From contig JAEEQH010000005.1 of the NCBI GenBank assembly GCA_016285245.1, positions 62,001-126,000 of the forward strand: 64,000 nt of DNA. Direction: 5' to 3'. The translations under genes and the position numbers were made by a program. This DNA is from Prevotella sp. Lineage in GTDB: Bacteria; Bacteroidota; Bacteroidia; Bacteroidales; Bacteroidaceae. Under the pieces are notes generated by a model. That model saw nothing but the letters and a program-made list of their open reading frames with translations, had not been told where the DNA came from and did not search any database. Positions 1 to 9,780 of the stretch are shown piece after piece. Positions within the stretch are counted from its first letter, which is position 1. Each line of letters starts with the position of its first letter.

Positions 1-227
1 TCATCGGTGCCAGGAGCCTGCTGTCCGAACTGGTTACAGGGGAAGTCGAGGATCTCGAAGCCCTGCGCGTGGTATTTCTTGTAGAGCGCCTCCAGCTCAT
101 CGTACTGCGGTGTGAATCCGCACTTGGTGGCAGTGTTTACAATGAGCAGCACTTCGTTGGCATACTCCTTCAGTGATACATCCTTTCCTTTTCTGTCCTT
201 GACAGAGAATTCATAAACAGTTTTCAT
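1..227 (-). CDS. glutathione peroxidase (partial, truncated by window start)
   Basis: Reverse translation MKTVYEFSVKDRKGKDVSLKEYANEVLLIVNTATKCGFTPQYDELEALYKKY..FEILDFPCNQFGQQAPGTD; NTATKCGFTPQY and FPCNQFGQQ are GPx signatures. Confidence 0.88.
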   Translation of the reverse strand, partial: MKTVYEFSVKDRKGKDVSLKEYANEVLLIVNTATKCGFTPQYDELEALYKKYHAQGFEILDFPCNQFGQQAPGTD

Positions 228-566
228 TGTGTTTGTTGTTATTGTTGTTGTTGGTAGATGCTTCTATGACGTCTTTTGACAGCCATTTTCGTTTTCCAGC
301 TACAAATGTAATCATTTCTTGGCGAATACACAAAAAATTACGGAAAATTAATGTTTTTATCACAATTATAGCCGAAAAAGTCAACAAAATAGAAAAAACA
401 CGTAAAAAGTTTTGCAGTTTCGAAAAAAAAACCTAATTTTGCGCGGAATATCCCGTATTGTCAAGCACCGAATCTTTGCGTGCGGGGTGGAGATATGCGC
501 GTACATTATATATAATAGGGAAAGACCTGAACAGAAATCACTAATATATCAATAAAAACAAAAACA

Positions 567-3500
567 ATGAAGAGACATGTTTCGAAAACCCTTCTGGTGA
601 TGGCATTGACACTGTCGTCAGTTGGTAGCTTCGTCGGTTGTAAAGACTACGACGAGGATGTGTATGTGGATCTGAAGTCGAGGATCACCAAGGAGACGTC
701 CCTGCGTGAGGCCCTGCAGATTCAGGTCAACGAGCTGGAGGCTTACGTCAAGACGCTGAAGAGTTGCGAGTGCGACCTCTCTGAGTACCTGACCAAGCTG
801 CAGGCCGACAAGACCTACATGAAGAAGGCTGACTTTGAGGACCAGATCAACCAGATCTCCCTCAACCAGACAGCCATCACACTGATCAACAAGGCCATTG
901 ATGACATCAATTGGAAGCTGGATCAGATTAAGCCCTTTGATGACAGCGACATCCTTAAAAAAATCAACGATCTGAACAATCTGATTCTGAGCGTAAAAGA
1001 GACCGCCAATCAGGCTCTCGAGGCTGCCACGTTGGGCAAGTGCGAGTGTAATCTCAAGCCGCTGGAAGACCGCGTAAAGACCCTTGAGGGTCTGGTAGCT
1101 GGTTGGGGCGAGCGTATCGAGGCTGTCACCAGCACCGCTGAGAAGGCTTTGGCAAAGGCTGAGAAGGACTCCATCCTGCTTGTCAAGCAGCAGAAGACCA
1201 TCGACTCGCTGATCAATGTCATCAACAACATGGACAACACCATCAAGGAGACCGTCCTCAAGCGCATCGAGACTCTGGAGAAGAACACCTATACGAAGGC
1301 TGAGATTGACAAGATTATCCGCGACCTGAACATTCCCGACGTGCAGCCGTTGCTCGACCGCATTAAGAACATCGAGGACAACTACCTGACTAAGAAGCAG
1401 ATCGAGGACATGATCAATGCTATCCCTGTCACCGACCTCTCGCCCATCGAGCGCCGTCTGGCCGCCCTCGAGGGTCATCCCGTGGTTGATGCCTACACGA
1501 AGTCTGAGATTGACCAGATGCTTCAGAACCTTGACATTCCGCAGACAGACCTGACGGAGATCCTTAATCGTCTGAACACTCTGGAAGGTAAGCACTTCTG
1601 GACTGAGCAGGAGATTCTTGACTTGATTGACGATGCTCTCCCCGAGCCATACGACCATCAGGCTATTCTCGACAGGCTGGCAGCTCTAGAGGCCAAGCCT
1701 CATGTAGATGCCTACAACAAGGATGAGATTGATGAAATGATTGGGGACTTGAATGACGCTATTGAAGACGCTCAGGACCTAGCTCAGGACGCTTTTGACT
1801 TAGCTACTGATAACCAAGGACTGATTAGCGGCCTTGACACGAGAGTCGGCGACCTCGAGGATGCAATGACGACCCTTTTGGAGACCACAATTCCTGGTAT
1901 TACGGATAGACTGACAGCCCTTGAGGGGCGTGTTGGTACCCTTGAGACTAAGGTCAATGAACTCGACACGAAGGTGAACAAGCTCGTTCAGGATCTCGAG
2001 AAGCTGCAGAACGACCTCCAGAAGATGATTACCGGTATCATCGTTCAGGGCACCCAGAACCCCGTCATCGGTTACCTCAACACCCCGCTCGACGTCCGCT
2101 CGACCCTCCTCGGCGTGTACTACGGCGAAGCTGCTAGTGACTGGCAATTCCCCTCGGCAAATTCTGCCCACTATGCAAGAAACGTGGAATTCCAGATGCT
2201 GGAGTCTAATTTTGAACGAATTAGTCAAATCCTTGGCGAAAACACCTTCGGCCAGGAGAGTGGCGGTGCAGGTGAGACGCTCGTTACACTCGGCGAAGAT
2301 GGCACTGAGGAAGGCAATGCCGGTACGCTCTACCTGACCGTGAACCCCGCCAATGTTGATTTCGTTGGTGCTGCGCTGAAGCTCCACGACAGCCAGGACA
2401 ATGAGCTGGACATCCTGTCGCCCCTGCAGAAGTCTGACCGTCTGCTGACCATGAGCTACACCCGTTCTGCTGACAACGGTTTCTACGAGGCCGCTGCCAC
2501 CATCACGGCCGATCAGGTTGAAAACATGAAGTTCGAGGTCGACATGGAGAACCTCCAGGAAGACGTGAAGGGTATGTTCAAGGACTTCAGCGATGTCTAT
2601 AGCATCTGTGACTTCGGTGCGAACATCATCAACAGCCTGAAGACCCAGTTGCCCGCTTACGCAGTAATGGCATCCTGGCAGGATGAGTCGAGCGCCAAAG
2701 AGGCTACTGATACTCAGGATGCAGAAGAAGGTACCATTCACAAGCTCTACTCTCAGTACAACATCGGTGCAATGGCCGTCAAGCCGCTGTCATTCTCCTT
2801 CCTGCAGGATGTGAAGCTCATTGACAAGGCTCCGTTCATTGAGGATTTGGAGGATCTGGTTGACGATATCGTCAATGAAATCAACATCAGTATCTCTTCC
2901 GACCTGCCCGACTTCTCGGAATATGGTGGTAAAATTGAGTTCACCGACTTCACGTTGCCTAACATCGACGACGATAAGTTCAAGGTGAAGGTGAAGATCA
3001 CCCTCGACGACATTGAGGAGCAGATTCTCAAGGACTACTTCGGCAGAGACCTCCATCTGGATGCTGGCCGCAACGGTAAGTTCTATATCGTATTCAACAA
3101 GGAGGAGAATGAGTACGTCCTCGAGGTTGAGCAGACCTACAATGACGGTAGCAAGCGCTACAGCACCTTCTGCTATAACAAGGAGACCGGCCAGTTCACT
3201 CAGGACGGCAATGAGATTGCCAATGCCATCCTGCCGCTCGATTTCGAGTTTGAGATTGACAAGGCAGACGATGCCCACGCTGTTCTTGAGCAGATCCTTG
3301 AGTCTGTGAACGCCAAGGTGGGTGCCAATGGCACGCTGTCGCAGCAAGTCACCGACCTGCTGAACGAGGTGGCCGAGATTGGTGACCTGAACGAAAGGAT
3401 CTCCGTCTCTATCAGCAACTCTAAGGACAACATCAAGAGCGTGCTCGACCGCTATGTTACTCGTCTGAACAGCAAGCTGACCAACTGCATCAACACCTCT

Positions 3501-3884
3501 ACGTCCATCATGCACATCGCCCTGATGGCTAACAACGGTAATCGTGTAGGTATCTTGAGCCAGAAGAAGGCCATTCCGACCGTCGCTCCTGGCGAACTGG
3601 ATCTTTACCCGACGACCTACAACCTTGAGCTCCTGGCTCCTGCCTATAAGAAGTTCGTGGCTGTCTCCGATGTGTACAACCTCGACGGCACTCCTCTGGA
3701 CCTCTCAGAAGCCAAGACTAAGGCTCAGGCTGCCAACGGTGGCGAGAACATGAACAAGGTCATCAATGGCAGTGTCGCCTGCAAGTTCAATGGCGAGCCG
3801 GGTTACATCTACGAGGTGTTGTACACCGCCGTTGACTACTTCGGCAAGGTTGCCCTGAAGAAGTACTACGTCAGATTCGAATAA
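567..3884 (+). CDS. large surface lipoprotein with coiled-coil stalk (YTKxEID-type repeats) and C-terminal globular region
   Basis: Signal peptide with lipobox (SVGSFVGC), long heptad-like region with repeated YTKAEID/YTKSEID/YNKDEID and RLxALEG motifs, paired CEC motifs. Confidence 0.75.
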   Translation: MKRHVSKTLLVMALTLSSVGSFVGCKDYDEDVYVDLKSRITKETSLREALQIQVNELEAYVKTLKSCECDLSEYLTKLQADKTYMKKADFEDQINQISLNQTAITLINKAIDDINWKLDQIKPFDDSDILKKINDLNNLILSVKETANQALEAATLGKCECNLKPLEDRVKTLEGLVAGWGERIEAVTSTAEKALAKAEKDSILLVKQQKTIDSLINVINNMDNTIKETVLKRIETLEKNTYTKAEIDKIIRDLNIPDVQPLLDRIKNIEDNYLTKKQIEDMINAIPVTDLSPIERRLAALEGHPVVDAYTKSEIDQMLQNLDIPQTDLTEILNRLNTLEGKHFWTEQEILDLIDDALPEPYDHQAILDRLAALEAKPHVDAYNKDEIDEMIGDLNDAIEDAQDLAQDAFDLATDNQGLISGLDTRVGDLEDAMTTLLETTIPGITDRLTALEGRVGTLETKVNELDTKVNKLVQDLEKLQNDLQKMITGIIVQGTQNPVIGYLNTPLDVRSTLLGVYYGEAASDWQFPSANSAHYARNVEFQMLESNFERISQILGENTFGQESGGAGETLVTLGEDGTEEGNAGTLYLTVNPANVDFVGAALKLHDSQDNELDILSPLQKSDRLLTMSYTRSADNGFYEAAATITADQVENMKFEVDMENLQEDVKGMFKDFSDVYSICDFGANIINSLKTQLPAYAVMASWQDESSAKEATDTQDAEEGTIHKLYSQYNIGAMAVKPLSFSFLQDVKLIDKAPFIEDLEDLVDDIVNEINISISSDLPDFSEYGGKIEFTDFTLPNIDDDKFKVKVKITLDDIEEQILKDYFGRDLHLDAGRNGKFYIVFNKEENEYVLEVEQTYNDGSKRYSTFCYNKETGQFTQDGNEIANAILPLDFEFEIDKADDAHAVLEQILESVNAKVGANGTLSQQVTDLLNEVAEIGDLNERISVSISNSKDNIKSVLDRYVTRLNSKLTNCINTSTSIMHIALMANNGNRVGILSQKKAIPTVAPGELDLYPTTYNLELLAPAYKKFVAVSDVYNLDGTPLDLSEAKTKAQAANGGENMNKVINGSVACKFNGEPGYIYEVLYTAVDYFGKVALKKYYVRFE

Positions 3885-3905
3885 AAGACAAAGAAAGGAT
3901 TGCAT

Positions 3906-5063
3906 ATGAACGTGAAGAAACAAATATTGTCTGCACTGCTTCTCCTGGCCGCTCTCAACGTGTCGGCTCAGGAGCCGCAGGGCGAGACGGTTTACGACTT
4001 TAAGCCGCATTGGTTCCTGCAGGTGCAGCCTGTTGGTGGACAGTACACGTTGGGTGAGGTAGACTTTAGCCACCTGGCATCCTACAACGTACAGGCAGCC
4101 CTGGGCTACCAGTTCAACAAGATTGTCGGACTCCGTCTGGCAGTCAACGCCTGGCAGAGCAAGGGCGGCATAGAGATTGATAACAGTGACTTCGGTCTGG
4201 TGAACTTCCGTCAGACGTGGAAGTGGAACTACTTCGCTCCCTCCCTCGACGTGCAGTTCAACCTGTCGAACGTAGTGTGCAAGTACAACCCCAAGCGCTT
4301 CTTCAACCTGTATGCGTTTGTGGGTGCCGGTCTGAACTTCGCTTCCGGCAACGACGAGGCTCAGGATGCCGAGAAGGCCCTACAGACTTATCTGGCCAGC
4401 GCCCCCGGCCGTGCCTGGGACGGCAACCAGAATATGCGCTACCTCTGGGATGGCTCCAAGACCTGTGTCTTCGGACAGGGTGGTCTGGTGGGTGACCTCC
4501 GCTTGTCGGACGCCCTCAGCCTGATTCTCGAGGTGAACGCCAACCTGCTGAGCGACAAGTACAACTCTAAGCGCGCCGGCAATGCTGACTGGTATTTCAA
4601 TGCCCTCGCTGGTCTGAAGATCAACCTCGGCAAGACCTATACCGAGCGTTTCATCCCTGCTCCCGTTGTGGAGCCGGCACCTGTTGTCGTTGAGCCCGCT
4701 CCTATCGTTGTGGAGCAGAAGCCGGAGCCCGTTGTCATCGAGCCCATCCGCCGCGATGTCTTCTTCACCATCAACTCGTTCGAGATTGCCGATATCGAGG
4801 CACAGAAGGTGAAGGATATTGCTGACTACATGAAGATGTATCCGAAGTCGAAGGTGGTGATTACCGGCTATGCCGATGCCGGCACGGGTAACGACCGCAT
4901 CAACGACCGTCTGGCCGCCCAGCGTGCCGACGCCGTGGTGACGGCTCTAAGAAACCAGTATGGCATCTCGCCCGAGCGTATCACCTACGACTCAAAGGGT
5001 GCACGTGTGCAGCCGTTTGCTGAGAACGACCGTAACCGTGTCTCCATCTGCATTGCGGAGTAA
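3906..5063 (+). CDS. outer-membrane beta-barrel protein with proline-rich linker and C-terminal OmpA peptidoglycan-binding domain
   Basis: Signal peptide; PAPVVEPAPVVVEPAPIVVEQKPEPVV linker; C-term KVVITGYADAGTGNDRINDRLAAQRADAVVTAL..NDRNRVSICI is OmpA-like. Confidence 0.88.
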   Translation: MNVKKQILSALLLLAALNVSAQEPQGETVYDFKPHWFLQVQPVGGQYTLGEVDFSHLASYNVQAALGYQFNKIVGLRLAVNAWQSKGGIEIDNSDFGLVNFRQTWKWNYFAPSLDVQFNLSNVVCKYNPKRFFNLYAFVGAGLNFASGNDEAQDAEKALQTYLASAPGRAWDGNQNMRYLWDGSKTCVFGQGGLVGDLRLSDALSLILEVNANLLSDKYNSKRAGNADWYFNALAGLKINLGKTYTERFIPAPVVEPAPVVVEPAPIVVEQKPEPVVIEPIRRDVFFTINSFEIADIEAQKVKDIADYMKMYPKSKVVITGYADAGTGNDRINDRLAAQRADAVVTALRNQYGISPERITYDSKGARVQPFAENDRNRVSICIAE

Positions 5064-5163
5064 TGCTTAGAACGGCGTCATCGCCCATTTGAATTATCAT
5101 ATCAGCTCGGTCTTTTTGGTATTAAACCATCCAGAGAAAGACTGGGCTGTTTTCTTTAAGCCC

Positions 5164-6327
5164 ATGAGAAGAATACTACTTATACTATTAACGTTCGTCT
5201 GCACGCTGGCAACTGTGGCGCAGACGAATGGCGCATATTACCGCGTAAAAAACAAAAAGACAGCTCGATTCATCAAGGTGATTGACAACCGCGGAAGCAT
5301 CAACCTGCATACGACGGATGCCGATCTTGGTGCCCTTCTGACCGTCAAGGGTGACGCCTTTTCACATTCAGACCCTTCTACCGTCATCAAATTCGATCAG
5401 ATGTCTAGTGGCTGGAACTTAAAGTGTCAGGGAACGAATACTTATGACATCATCGGATATCCAGTGATGACAGATCAGACATCTAGAGGAACTTGTGCCT
5501 ACGCCCAAAAAGGAACGATAACAAAATATCTGGCCGACTCCTATGATTTACTGAATCTGAATAGCGACTCTAGTAGAGTGAAAACAGCTGGTGGTGGTGA
5601 TCTTGAGAGTTGGTGGGATATTCTCCTTGTCTCGCCCGACGGTGACAACTACTTCGGTCTGGAGCCCACTATTTCTGTTGGCGGTAGCTACTACCAGACA
5701 TTCTATGCCGACTTCCCCTTCACGTTCTACTCGACGGAGATGGAGGCGTACTCTGTCAAGACCATCGATAACAGCAAGGCGGCCGTAGTCATTGAACCCA
5801 TCACGGGTGGTGTCGCAGCAGCGACGCCCGTCATCGTCAAGTGTTCGACAAACACTGCCTCCAACAACCGCCTGGCCATCGGCTCGGGCAGCGGCGCTGC
5901 CACAGGCAACCTGCTGACTGGTGTGTACTTCTGTAACGATGTGTCCGAAGTGTCAGGCCACCGCAACGTCGTCGACTACGATGCCTCGACCATGCGTGTG
6001 CTGGGAACAGCTGCCGACGGTTCCCTGGCTTTCGTCAAGGCAACCTCCCTGCAGTATATCCCTGCCAACACCGCTTACATCACCGTCACCGCCGGTGCCC
6101 CTGACGTCCTGAAGGTCTACTCCCAGGCCGAGTACGACGCCCTGCCTACGGCGAAGACAGGTGACCTGAACGGAGACGGTGAGGTCAGTGGTCAGGACTT
6201 GGTCATCATGGTCAATATGATCTTGGGTAAGAGAGACAAGACAGCTGCAGCCGACCTTAGCGGTGATGGCGATGTCAGCGGTGTCGACTATGTAAAACTT
6301 GTAAATCTGATTTTAGGAAAGAACTAA
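5164..6327 (+). CDS. secreted protein with C-terminal dockerin type I repeats
   Basis: Signal peptide MRRILLILLTFVCTLATVAQ; C-term GDLNGDGEVSGQDLVIMVNMILG....ADLSGDGDVSGVDYVKLVNLILGKN is a duplicated dockerin Ca-binding repeat. Confidence 0.85.
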   Translation: MRRILLILLTFVCTLATVAQTNGAYYRVKNKKTARFIKVIDNRGSINLHTTDADLGALLTVKGDAFSHSDPSTVIKFDQMSSGWNLKCQGTNTYDIIGYPVMTDQTSRGTCAYAQKGTITKYLADSYDLLNLNSDSSRVKTAGGGDLESWWDILLVSPDGDNYFGLEPTISVGGSYYQTFYADFPFTFYSTEMEAYSVKTIDNSKAAVVIEPITGGVAAATPVIVKCSTNTASNNRLAIGSGSGAATGNLLTGVYFCNDVSEVSGHRNVVDYDASTMRVLGTAADGSLAFVKATSLQYIPANTAYITVTAGAPDVLKVYSQAEYDALPTAKTGDLNGDGEVSGQDLVIMVNMILGKRDKTAAADLSGDGDVSGVDYVKLVNLILGKN

Positions 6328-6983
6328 TGAGGAGTCCTCGGCTGCTATTTGTCGGATTATTGTCCAGTATGCTGCTGATGCCCGTTACGGCGTCGGCAGA
6401 CAACACGCTCCGTCTTGAACCTCTGGAGATTAGTGCCGGAGAGACGAAGGAACTGACGATAAGCCTCGATAACGACATGGACATCACGCTCGTACAGTTC
6501 GACTTGAAGTTACCGCAGGGATTGTCCATACCCGTCAATAGCAAGAACAGGTTCCGTGTAGCCATTACCGATCGTACGACTCTGGAAGACCACTCTATCA
6601 ATGTCAATGCCATCGATGGTATCTATCGCATCCTTCTAGCATCAATGACAAACACTGTGATTGAGGGCAACGACGGCGCATTATTCAAAGTGACTCTCAC
6701 TGCTGATGAAACTTTCAGCGGCGGGACAATTTCTTTAGAAAAGATTGAGTTGGTGTCGCCCGATGAAATTGCCATTCATCCCATATCCGTTTCCATTGAT
6801 GTTCAAACGTCATCAGCCATACACGATATAACCACCCCACCCCATCCGAAAGGCCAGTCTGCCTATGACCTCGGCGGACGTAAGGTCAGCCGTGCATGGC
6901 AGCGTGGTATTATCATCGTTGATGGCCGAAAGGTGTCCTACTCCCGTAAAAACAAATTATTAGATAAAAATGAAAACCATTAA
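6327..6983 (+). CDS. secreted protein with single cohesin-like domain and short GRKV C-terminal tail
   Basis: Start overlaps previous stop (TAATG); signal peptide; beta-sandwich pattern ETKELTISLDNDMDITLVQFDLKLPQGL..YRILLAS..GALFKVTLTADETFSGGTISLEKIELVSPD. Confidence 0.7.
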   Translation: MRSPRLLFVGLLSSMLLMPVTASADNTLRLEPLEISAGETKELTISLDNDMDITLVQFDLKLPQGLSIPVNSKNRFRVAITDRTTLEDHSINVNAIDGIYRILLASMTNTVIEGNDGALFKVTLTADETFSGGTISLEKIELVSPDEIAIHPISVSIDVQTSSAIHDITTPPHPKGQSAYDLGGRKVSRAWQRGIIIVDGRKVSYSRKNKLLDKNENH

Positions 6984-9702
6984 GAACTTATACTTTCTTA
7001 TATTAAGCACGTTACTGTTGATGCCTGTCTCTGGTATGGCAGACAACACGCTCGTCATTGAGCCGTTCGACATTAAGGGCGGAGAAACCAAGAACCTGAT
7101 CATTGATCTGGAGAATGACCAGCCAATTACTCTCGTACAGTTCGAACTACAGTTGCCAGAAGGACTGTCGGTCGAGAAAAAGAATGCCACCAAGTATAAG
7201 ATAGGATTAGAAGGTAATCGTACGGACTTGGAGAATCACTCTATCGGTGTCAACTTTCTAACCGATCCCGAGAAGGGAGATTTCTACCGTATTCTGCTCT
7301 CGTCGACTGATAACATTGAATTAGAAGGTACATCAGGCCCTGTGCTCTATATTACCATCGCGGCAGCTTCCACGTTCAAAAGCGGTACGATCAAACTAAC
7401 TGGTATAGAGTTGGTGTCTCCCGACGAGACACCTTATCACCCCGCAGAAGTAACTCTCTCAATTCTCCCCTCTGTGACCGTCACCATCCAGAATGCGGAA
7501 CGCGCTTATGGCGCTGCCAATCCGGACTTTACGTATACCACGTCGGAGGAGATTGACCTGACGGGAAAGGTGACGTTTGCGACGGAAGCCACGGCCACAT
7601 CGGACGTTGGCGATTATGCCATCACAGGCACATCGACGGCAACGGACGTTAACGTGACGTTCGTCTATGGCACGCTGACGGTGACACCCGCTGCGCTGAC
7701 GGTGACGGCCAACGCCAAGGGCAAGGTGTTTGGCGATGACGACCCAGCCCTGACATACGAGACAACAGGTCTCGTCAACGGTGACCTGCTGACGGGCTCG
7801 CTGACACGTGACGAAGGCGAGAATGTCGGCACCTACGCTATCAAGCAGGGCACGCTGGCTGCCACATTGAACTATACGCTCACCTTTAATGGTGCCAACC
7901 TGACTATCGCCGCGAAGACCGTCACAGAGCCGGTCATCGAGTTCGCTGAGTCGACGTTCACGTACAGCGGCGCAGAGCTGAAGCCTGCCATAACGGTGAA
8001 GGACGGCGAAACAACCATCCCTGCTGAGGAGTACACCGTTGCCTACGACAATAATACGAACGTTGGCAAGGCTACCGTGACGATTACCGACAAGGCCAAC
8101 GGCAACTACACCGTCAGCGGCACGACAACCTTCACCATCACACCGAAGACGGTCACCACGCCGACCATCGTGCTGGCAGAGACTTCTGTCGCATACGACG
8201 GCACGGCGAAGGAGCCTGCCGTAACGGCAGTGAAAGATGGCGAGACGACGATTCCCGCTGAGGAGTACACCGTCAGCTATAGCAATAACACGAACGCTGG
8301 CCCGGCTACCGTGACGATTACCGACAATGACGGCGGCAACTACACCGTCAGCGGCACGACGACCTTCACCATCACGCCGAAGGCTGTCACCGCCCCGACC
8401 ATCGAGCTGGCAGAGTCGTCGTTCACCTACGACGGTACGGCGAAGAAGCCTGTCGTGACGGCTGTGAAGGACGGCGAGACGACGATTCCCGCCGAGGAGT
8501 ACACCGTCAGCTATAGCAATAACACGAACGCCGGCACGGCTACCGTCACGATAGCCGACAAGGACGGCGGCAACTACGCCGTCAGCGGCACGAAAACCTT
8601 CACCATCGCTCCGAAGACCATCACCTCACCTGTGGTGACCCTGGCCAAGACGTCGTTCACATACAGCGGTACGGCTCAGGAGCCCGCCGTGACCGTGAAG
8701 GACGGCGAGACGGCCATCCCCACCTCGGAGTATACCGTCACCTATAGCGGCAACAAGAATGTAGGCACAGCCACCGCCACTGTTACTGACAAGGATGGTG
8801 GTAACTATACGTTCGAGGGCTCGTCGGCATCGTTTACCATCACCAAGGCCATGCTGACGGTGACGGCGCGTAACGCCAGCCGTAAGGTGGACCAAGAGAA
8901 CCCGACATTCGAACTGACATACAGCGGCTTCAAGAACGGCGAGACGGAGAATGTGCTGACCGTGAAGCCTGTAGCCACGACGGAGGCGACGGCCGACAGC
9001 CCTGTCGGCGACTATGTCATTACCGTCAGTGGCGGCGAGGACGAGAACTACGACTTCACCTATGTCAATGGTACGCTGACCATCGCTGAGAAGACAGTCA
9101 TCACCATCACCGCCAAGAACGCGACACGCAAGTATGGCAATGCCAATCCGACGTTCGAATACACCGTCTCGGGTGGCGATATCACGGGTACACCCGAGTT
9201 GACCTGTCAGGCTACGGCCACATCGCCCGTTGGCGAGTACACCATCAAGGTGGGCAAGGGCAGCATCACCACCGATGCCAACTTCGTGTTCAATGACGGT
9301 GCACTGACCGTTGCGAAGGCTCTGCTGAAGGTGACAGCGAAAGACGCCAGCCGCGAAGAGGGCGAGGAGAACCCGACCTTCGAGCTGACATATAGCGGCT
9401 TCAAGAACGGCGAGACGGAGAGTGTGCTGACCGTAAAGCCTGTGGCTACGACGACGGCCACGACCGACACGCCGGAAGGTATGTATCCCATTAACGTCGA
9501 AGGCGGCGAAGCCCAGAACTACGAATTCACCTATGTCTCCGGTACGCTGACCATCACCGAGAAGGAGGTCATCGACGGCATCTCCACCCTCTCCTTGGAG
9601 AAGGTACAGGGCACTGTCTATACCCTGAGCGGACAGCGCGTGGAGAAGCCCCGCAAGGGTCGCCTCTACATTGTCAACGGCCGTAAGGTCGTATTGAAAT
9701 AA
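6970..9702 (+). CDS. secreted multi-repeat protein: N-terminal cohesin-like domain, MBG-type repeats, C-terminal GxxYIVNGRKVVLK tail
   Basis: N-term paralogous to 6327-6983; repeats such as LTVTARNASRKVDQENPTFELTYSGFKNGETENVLTV..DSPVGDYVITVSGGEDENYDFTYVNGTLTI are MBG-like. Confidence 0.8.
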   Translation: MKTIKNLYFLILSTLLLMPVSGMADNTLVIEPFDIKGGETKNLIIDLENDQPITLVQFELQLPEGLSVEKKNATKYKIGLEGNRTDLENHSIGVNFLTDPEKGDFYRILLSSTDNIELEGTSGPVLYITIAAASTFKSGTIKLTGIELVSPDETPYHPAEVTLSILPSVTVTIQNAERAYGAANPDFTYTTSEEIDLTGKVTFATEATATSDVGDYAITGTSTATDVNVTFVYGTLTVTPAALTVTANAKGKVFGDDDPALTYETTGLVNGDLLTGSLTRDEGENVGTYAIKQGTLAATLNYTLTFNGANLTIAAKTVTEPVIEFAESTFTYSGAELKPAITVKDGETTIPAEEYTVAYDNNTNVGKATVTITDKANGNYTVSGTTTFTITPKTVTTPTIVLAETSVAYDGTAKEPAVTAVKDGETTIPAEEYTVSYSNNTNAGPATVTITDNDGGNYTVSGTTTFTITPKAVTAPTIELAESSFTYDGTAKKPVVTAVKDGETTIPAEEYTVSYSNNTNAGTATVTIADKDGGNYAVSGTKTFTIAPKTITSPVVTLAKTSFTYSGTAQEPAVTVKDGETAIPTSEYTVTYSGNKNVGTATATVTDKDGGNYTFEGSSASFTITKAMLTVTARNASRKVDQENPTFELTYSGFKNGETENVLTVKPVATTEATADSPVGDYVITVSGGEDENYDFTYVNGTLTIAEKTVITITAKNATRKYGNANPTFEYTVSGGDITGTPELTCQATATSPVGEYTIKVGKGSITTDANFVFNDGALTVAKALLKVTAKDASREEGEENPTFELTYSGFKNGETESVLTVKPVATTTATTDTPEGMYPINVEGGEAQNYEFTYVSGTLTITEKEVIDGISTLSLEKVQGTVYTLSGQRVEKPRKGRLYIVNGRKVVLK
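7918..8850 (+). repeat. four tandem about 78-aa protein repeats (about 235 bp each) inside 6970-9702
   Basis: Four copies of TPTIELAESSFTYDGTAKKPVVTAVKDGETTIPAEEYTVSYSNNTNAGTATVTITDKDGGNYTVSGTTTFTITPKTV with high DNA similarity. Confidence 0.85.
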
Positions 9703-9728
9703 GTATTACAGCGGACTTACATAGACGA

Positions 9729-9766
9729 TAAATGGGGGTGTGCCGATGTTGGCACACCCCCGTTTA
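9729..9766. terminator. bidirectional Rho-independent-type hairpin
   Basis: ATAAATGGGGGTGTGCC-GATGTT-GGCACACCCCCGTTTAT: perfect 11-bp GC stem plus flanking A/T pairing, between convergent genes. Confidence 0.85.
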
Positions 9767-9780
9767 TGTCCGTAATAAAA

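Noticed and set aside
227-436. 69-aa ORF MCLLLLLLLVDASMTSF...
   Set aside because: AT-rich intergenic sequence, no RBS or domain, and overlaps the promoter region
437-566. Invertible promoter (phase switch) upstream of the stalk lipoprotein
   Set aside because: No convincing inverted repeats or neighbouring recombinase seen by eye; only a weak AATCTTTG -7 box
618-1658. 346-aa minus-strand ORF opposite the stalk lipoprotein
   Set aside because: Antisense shadow caused by codon bias and repeat content; no recognisable domain, and the plus strand has a signal peptide and a coherent protein
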